This document shows, one piece after another, positions 45,962 through 49,260 of a stretch of DNA of 49,260 bases (positions are counted from its first letter, which is position 1; each line of letters opens with the position of its first letter). The stretch covers positions 1 through 49,260 of the forward strand of contig SSGH01000023.1 of the NCBI GenBank assembly GCA_008015835.1, in the 5' to 3' direction. The position numbers and the translations under genes are program-made. Under the pieces are notes generated by a model. It was not told the DNA's origin. It did no database searches and saw nothing but the letters and a program-made list of their open reading frames with translations. This DNA is from Lysobacter sp. GTDB lineage: Bacteria; Pseudomonadota; Gammaproteobacteria; Xanthomonadales; Xanthomonadaceae.

Positions 45962-46981
45962 TCAACGATCCAACGGGCTCAACACCGCGCCCGGCCCGCG
46001 ATTCAATACATGCGTGTAAATCTGCGTCGTCGCCACGTCTTTGTGGCCGAGCAATTCCTGCACGGTGCGGATATCCGAACCCGCTTCCAACAAATGCGTC
46101 GCGAAACAATGCCGCAACGTATGCGGGCTGACCGGTTTGTCGATGCCGCACATCCGCGCGGCGGCCGACACCGCGCGCTGCAACTGTTTCTCGTCGATGT
46201 GATGCCGCCGCTGCGTACCGTCGCGCGGATCGATCGAACGACGCGACGCCGGGAACACGTACTGCCACGCCAATGTCTTGCCGGCGTTCGGATACTTGCG
46301 GGCCAGCGCATGCGGCAGCCACACCTCGCCGAACCCCTCGTCGAGATCGCGCAAGTGTTTGAGTCGAGCGGTGTCGATTTGCAACCGTAAGGCTTCGCGT
46401 AGCGACGCCGGCAACACCGTCTTGCGATCCTTTCCGCCCTTGCCGTCGCGCACCGTGATCTCGCTGCGTTCGAAATGTACGTCCTTGATGCGTAATCGCA
46501 CGCACTCCATCAAGCGAAGCCCGCTGCCGTACAACAGCCCCGCCATCAACGCCTCGCGCCCGGACAGATGCCGCAACAACGCCGCGGTCTCGCCCTTCGA
46601 CAACACCACCGGCAATCGCCGCGACCGTTTGGCGCGCACCACATTCTCCATCCAAGGCAGCCGCACGCCGAGCACTTCGCAATACAGAAACAACAATGCC
46701 GACAGCGCCTGATTCTGCGTACTCGGCGCCACGTTGTCCCGCGTCGCCAGCAGCGACAAAAAACGCTCCACCGCCACCCCGTCAAGTTCGCGCGGATGAC
46801 GCAGGCCATTGGCGTGGATATACCGTCGTATCCAGTACAAATACGCGGCCTCCGTACGCACACTGTAGTGCTTCACCCGTAAACGGCTGCGAACTTCGTC
46901 CAACAAACGCGGGTTACGAACCTGCGCAGCAGGCGGTCGATCGGGATCTGATACCGGGGGCTGGGCGCCGTGATAATTCAT
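45962..46981 (-). CDS. intI: Integron integrase (tyrosine recombinase)
   Basis: The product is 339 residues from ATG 46981. Residues 22-115 are the SAM-like core-binding domain; residues 130-330 are the catalytic domain. Tyrosine recombinase residues are Arg 156 ([10 protein letters not shown]), His 287 and Arg 290 ([14 protein letters not shown]), His 313 (LLGHKDV) and nucleophile Tyr 322 (TQIYTHV). Between residues about 210 and 240 is the extra segment that sets integron integrases apart from XerC/D ([24 protein letters not shown] with AWQYVFPA after it). It reads away from the cassettes, as usual. All catalytic residues are present, so it is likely active. Confidence 0.97.
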   Translation of the reverse strand: MNYHGAQPPVSDPDRPPAAQVRNPRLLDEVRSRLRVKHYSVRTEAAYLYWIRRYIHANGLRHPRELDGVAVERFLSLLATRDNVAPSTQNQALSALLFLYCEVLGVRLPWMENVVRAKRSRRLPVVLSKGETAALLRHLSGREALMAGLLYGSGLRLMECVRLRIKDVHFERSEITVRDGKGGKDRKTVLPASLREALRLQIDTARLKHLRDLDEGFGEVWLPHALARKYPNAGKTLAWQYVFPASRRSIDPRDGTQRRHHIDEKQLQRAVSAAARMCGIDKPVSPHTLRHCFATHLLEAGSDIRTVQELLGHKDVATTQIYTHVLNRGPGAVLSPLDR

Positions 46982-47147
46982 ATCGGGGGATTGATGCCGT
47001 CTATTACGACGATGGTGACCCCGCGATCGCGATCGCGCTATCGGAATATGCCGCTGAAATCCGTAGGATTTTTCCGATTGACAGAGGTTTGCGGCCGGTG
47101 GCAATGTTCGGCTTATACCCCGATTTGGGGTCTACTAGTAGTTAGGT
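46982..47147 (+). other. attI: attI recombination region of the integron
   Basis: The region lies between the intI ATG and the first cassette. The crossover is expected at G|TTAGGTG (47141/47142), because the first cassette's attC starts with the exact 12-base complement (gtgacacctaac at 47812-47823). The sequence before it has no other coding potential. No LexA-type box was noticed by eye. Confidence 0.75.
47078..47107 (+). promoter_or_regulatory. Possible cassette promoter (Pc)
   Basis: A consensus -35 hexamer TTGACA at 47078-47083 is followed after 18 bases by CAATGT (47102-47107), a weak -10. It points toward the cassette array and would drive the first cassette, whose start codon lies at 47162. 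The weak -10 leaves this uncertain. Confidence 0.4.
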
Positions 47148-47161
47148 GTCACTGACAGGTT

Positions 47162-47806
47162 ATGGAGACTCGCAAGGACTTTTACGTCTATTTCCACCGC
47201 GATCGAGCTGGAGATATTTTTTATGTCGGAAAAGGTACAGGCCGTCGTGCATGGTCTCTGGACCGACATGCTGCATGGAAAAAGTATGTAGCGGAGCGGC
47301 TTGCTGGGTACTACTCTGTTGAAATCCACGCTGACGGGCTTACCGAGCAAGAAGCTGAAGAACTCGAAGACTCGCTAATCAACCACTACGGCAAGCAACT
47401 CATCAACTGGATAAATTACGGCCGCGACTTTGACTACACAGCCATTGATCTCTATCACAAGCTAAGAAATGCAAATCGGGCCTATGTGGCAGACACTCGG
47501 TTATTAGAGTCCACGGACGCCTCTCAGGCTGTAGTCCAATATCGGCAAGCCCTTGTTGATATGCGTAAGTATGAGGCTATGACCTTGGAGCGAGGCCTTG
47601 TGGCAGAGATGGGAGTCGGGCCAAATTGGGGCGACCCTAACATCCTTGATCGCCTAACAATCTGCTTAATTAAGCTTGGCCGGTTTAATGAAGCAATAGA
47701 GGAGGCTGATCGCTACTTCTCCAGCTTCCCATCTGCCCTCAAGCTAGCGATAGGTAAGCGCATCATCACCAGGATCAACAAACTACGCGAGAAAGCGGGC
47801 AAGTAA
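47162..47806 (+). CDS. GIY-YIG-domain protein of cassette 1
   Basis: The product is 214 residues, 20 bases inside the cassette. The N-terminal 75 residues are a GIY-YIG nuclease domain: DFYVYFHRDRAGDIFYVGKGTGRRAW has the paired tyrosines (Tyr 8/10 and Tyr 21), and Arg 28/29 and a Glu-rich QEAEELE segment (64-69) may complete the active site. The C-terminal part is helical and ends in a TPR-like hairpin (LIKLGRFNEAIEEADRYFSSFP). The stop codon comes before the attC site, unlike the next two cassettes. Codon usage is AT-richer than the chromosome. A DNA- or RNA-cutting role, for example in defence, is inference. Confidence 0.85.
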   Translation: METRKDFYVYFHRDRAGDIFYVGKGTGRRAWSLDRHAAWKKYVAERLAGYYSVEIHADGLTEQEAEELEDSLINHYGKQLINWINYGRDFDYTAIDLYHKLRNANRAYVADTRLLESTDASQAVVQYRQALVDMRKYEAMTLERGLVAEMGVGPNWGDPNILDRLTICLIKLGRFNEAIEEADRYFSSFPSALKLAIGKRIITRINKLREKAGK

Positions 47807-47816
47807 TCGGAGTGAC

Positions 47817-47928
47817 ACCTAACAATTCGTTCAAGCCGACCCCGCATCGTGGCGTCGGCCACGTGCCTACGCTACGCTAGCACGCGTCCGCCGCCCCGCT
47901 GCGGGGCGGCTTAACTCAAGCGTTAGCC
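47817..47928 (+). other. attC site of cassette 1 (112 bp)
   Basis: The outer boxes are ACCTAAC (47817-47823) and GTTAGCC (47922-47928), matching the RYYYAAC...GTTRRRY pattern. Inner boxes TTCAAGCCG and CGGCTTAA (about 47830 and 47908) would pair. A long near-perfect foldback with GCCGCCCCGC/GCGGGGCGGC lies inside. Its crossover at 47922/47923 is where cassette 2 joins. Confidence 0.9.
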
Positions 47929-47942
47929 CCCTCGTGAGCACC

Positions 47943-48647
47943 ATGACCGCCACGTCCTATCGAGTCGCCGCTGTCGCAGCCATCCTTTCGGCTGCAACGA
48001 CCTTTCTGCTTTGGTTGCTTCCTCGCTTGTACGCGAGCCCGCAAGGATTCGACGAGATTGTGCAGTTGCACCAAAACTCGACCTACCTAGCGCGGCTTTG
48101 GGTCAACTATGTGCATATCTTCTTTGCATTGTTGGCATATGCAGCAACAGCCGTGCTTCTCTGGAGGCGCTCGCCTGCTCTTGCGGGCTTCGGGTTGATC
48201 TGCTTGTTGCTCTGGGGCTTTGTAGAACTCATCGGCGTGTCGGTAAATATATTCGCTGTCAACTCTGCTTGGCGTGCGCAGTTCGATACGGCGTCGCCTG
48301 AAGTCCAAGCGCAACTGCGAGTGCTTCTGTTGGGATTTCCGGCGGTGTGGGACGCGTTGTTCTTCGTTCTCCTGAGCGGCTTTCTGGTTGGTACTTTTTG
48401 CTTCGGGGTTGCTGCGGTGATTGGTGATGGGCTGGAGCGCTGGGTTGGTCTTCTCTTCTTGCTGGCTGTTCCCCTAACGCTGGCAATCATGCTTGGTGGC
48501 TACACCTCAGTAACGGTGTTTGATGCCGTGGTTTCGTGGGCCTACCCAGCACTACAACCAATTAGTCGCGTCGTGCTCGGGATTTGGTTGTGGCGCGAGG
48601 GGGCTAACAATTCATTCAAGCCGAACCCGCTTCGCGGGTCGGCTTAA
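47943..48647 (+). CDS. Polytopic membrane protein of cassette 2, ending in attC
   Basis: The product is 234 residues from ATG 47943, or 237 from GTG 47934. It has about six hydrophobic segments (VAAVAAILSAATTFLLWLLP; IFFALLAYAATAVLLW; GFGLICLLLWGFVELIGVSV; VWDALFFVLLSGFLVGTFCF; WVGLLFLLAVPLTLAIML). No family recognised; some features recall small bacterial membrane proteins of the DUF4386 type but this is weak. The last residues after Gly-Ala, NNSFKPNPLRGSA, are coded by the attC site itself. Lower GC than chromosomal genes. Confidence 0.8.
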   Translation: MTATSYRVAAVAAILSAATTFLLWLLPRLYASPQGFDEIVQLHQNSTYLARLWVNYVHIFFALLAYAATAVLLWRRSPALAGFGLICLLLWGFVELIGVSVNIFAVNSAWRAQFDTASPEVQAQLRVLLLGFPAVWDALFFVLLSGFLVGTFCFGVAAVIGDGLERWVGLLFLLAVPLTLAIMLGGYTSVTVFDAVVSWAYPALQPISRVVLGIWLWREGANNSFKPNPLRGSA

Positions 48648-48661
48648 TTCAGGCGTTAGGC
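48602..48661 (+). other. attC site of cassette 2 (60 bp)
   Basis: Outer boxes GGCTAAC (48602-48608) and GTTAGGC (48655-48661), with a short foldback AGCCGAACCCGC-TTC-GCGGGTCGGCT between them. The inner GAACCCGC/GCGGGTCG arms end in a 3-base loop. It is the short form of the attC class present here; the other two are 112 bp. Confidence 0.9.
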
Positions 48662-48665
48662 GGCT

Positions 48666-49058
48666 ATGAAAAACTTCTTGCTGTTTTCGTTCTTAGTTGC
48701 AATCACTAGCTGCTCAACCTCTGGCACTCCAGCGGCGGTTATAGCTGCAGCGGACAAACCTTGGGCAAGACACTGCAGTTTGTCCGGCATTTCAACCAAC
48801 AGCCCTGACTTGATGAAGCACTATGACTCACTCGCGCAGAAATGTGAGCCACAGGGAGCGTGCGTTCTAGCATGCTCTCGTAGCGGGTGCGCTACAAATC
48901 TTGGCGGCTGTGCGCACGTATGCTTCAGGGGCACGCCTGAAGATCTGGCACAACGTGCGGACTATTGGGCGGACCGTCCGGTGTGCATGGCGCCGCCTAA
49001 TAATTCGTTCAAGCCGACCCCGCATCGTGGCGTCGGCCACGTGCCTGCGCTACGCTAG
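48666..49058 (+). CDS. Cys-rich small lipoprotein of cassette 3, ending in attC
   Basis: The product is 130 residues. A lipobox AITSC (Cys about 16) ends the signal sequence, so the protein should be a membrane lipoprotein. A Cys-rich central part (KCEPQGACVLACSRSGCATN then CAHVCFRG) could form disulfides in the periplasm. The final NNSFKPTPHRGVGHVPALR is coded by the attC site. No family recognised. Confidence 0.82.
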   Translation: MKNFLLFSFLVAITSCSTSGTPAAVIAAADKPWARHCSLSGISTNSPDLMKHYDSLAQKCEPQGACVLACSRSGCATNLGGCAHVCFRGTPEDLAQRADYWADRPVCMAPPNNSFKPTPHRGVGHVPALR

Positions 49059-49106
49059 CACGCGTCCGCCGCCCCGCTGTGGGGCGGCTTAACTCAGGCG
49101 TTATAC
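48995..49106 (+). other. attC site of cassette 3 (112 bp)
   Basis: Outer boxes are GCCTAAT (48995-49001, one deviation from RYYYAAC) and GTTATAC (49100-49106). It differs from the first attC at only a few inner positions and has the same length. The next cassette joins after G49100. Confidence 0.85.
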
Positions 49107-49260
49107 GCGGTCTAGCAGTGGGCTGTTTGGCTTACTGTCGCTGTCACTTCTTCTGTTATCACGCTGCGCCGCAGTCAAGCACAGCTCGCTTCTGTCAGTG
49201 CCTCGTTCGCGCCGCTCGCCTTCCGGCGAGACAGCGCTCCGGTGAGTTGTTCGCGCCAGA
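49101..49260 (+). other. Start of cassette 4, incomplete
   Basis: The array continues past the window end: no closing attC is visible after 49106. A frame open from GTG 49118 to the edge reads as a Cys-rich peptide (VGCLAYCRCHFFCYH); it has no ribosome-binding site of note and may be non-coding. Confidence 0.7.

Noticed and set aside
45837-46682. 281-residue minus-strand frame overlapping the integrase
   Set aside because: A shifted frame over intI, which has the full catalytic set in its own frame.

Overview
The window looks like chromosomal DNA of a high-GC gammaproteobacterium of the Xanthomonadaceae/Lysobacteraceae type (Lysobacter-like). The reasons are strong G/C third-position bias in most genes, Gram-negative markers (periplasmic lipoproteins, QueF of the long form, AceK, HrpB, Endonuclease I), short palindromic REP-type elements of the kind common in that family, and a chromosomal integron whose integrase reads away from the cassettes. 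This placement is an inference from gene content; no rRNA or tRNA gene was seen.

Layout. 1-3.8 kb: the 5' part of a very large exported RHS/YD-repeat protein on the minus strand, whose C-terminal end lies outside the window. 4-13.4 kb: housekeeping and envelope genes (gamma-carbonic anhydrase, aldehyde dehydrogenase, a SEC-C protein, lipoprotein plus LysM pair, queF, exported M20 peptidase, APC permease) with a mosaic of REP palindromes at 11.7-12.0 kb. 13.5-17.8 kb: a small secreted protein and a tandem pair of large secreted paralogues. 17.9-20 kb: an amt ammonium transporter tightly linked to an unknown gene. 20.1-25.2 kb, all on the minus strand: a phosphopantetheinyl transferase, rsmG, parA-parB, a toxin-antitoxin pair, a family 2 glycosyltransferase and a LAB_N membrane protein, with several ATGA-type overlaps. 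25.3-29.8 kb: an adenylate-forming ligase, then an operon of DUF350, DUF4178, a membrane-anchored spermidine-synthase-like protein and a small membrane protein. 29.9-38.1 kb: an NAD(P)-binding protein, xthA, a Tat-exported epimerase-like protein, icd with its kinase/phosphatase aceK, and an exported methyltransferase-like lipoprotein. 38.2-45.8 kb: a 33-bp tandem repeat, a DUF1003 protein, rluE, a BglII-like restriction-modification pair of clearly lower GC, hrpB with an in-frame palindrome, and a secreted multidomain Endonuclease I.

45.9-49.26 kb is a chromosomal integron: an integron integrase on the minus strand, an attI region, and a plus-strand array of three complete cassettes plus the start of a fourth, separated by attC sites. 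Cassette products are a GIY-YIG-domain protein, a polytopic membrane protein and a small Cys-rich lipoprotein. In the last two the reading frame runs into the attC site, so both end in the same attC-encoded peptide start (NNSFKP).

The best candidates for undescribed biology are the integron cassettes with attC-encoded tails, the BglII-like plus MT-A70 module, the DUF350/DUF4178/membrane aminopropyltransferase operon, the toxin-antitoxin pair coupled to an envelope glycosyltransferase, and several genes carrying in-frame repeat or palindrome insertions.
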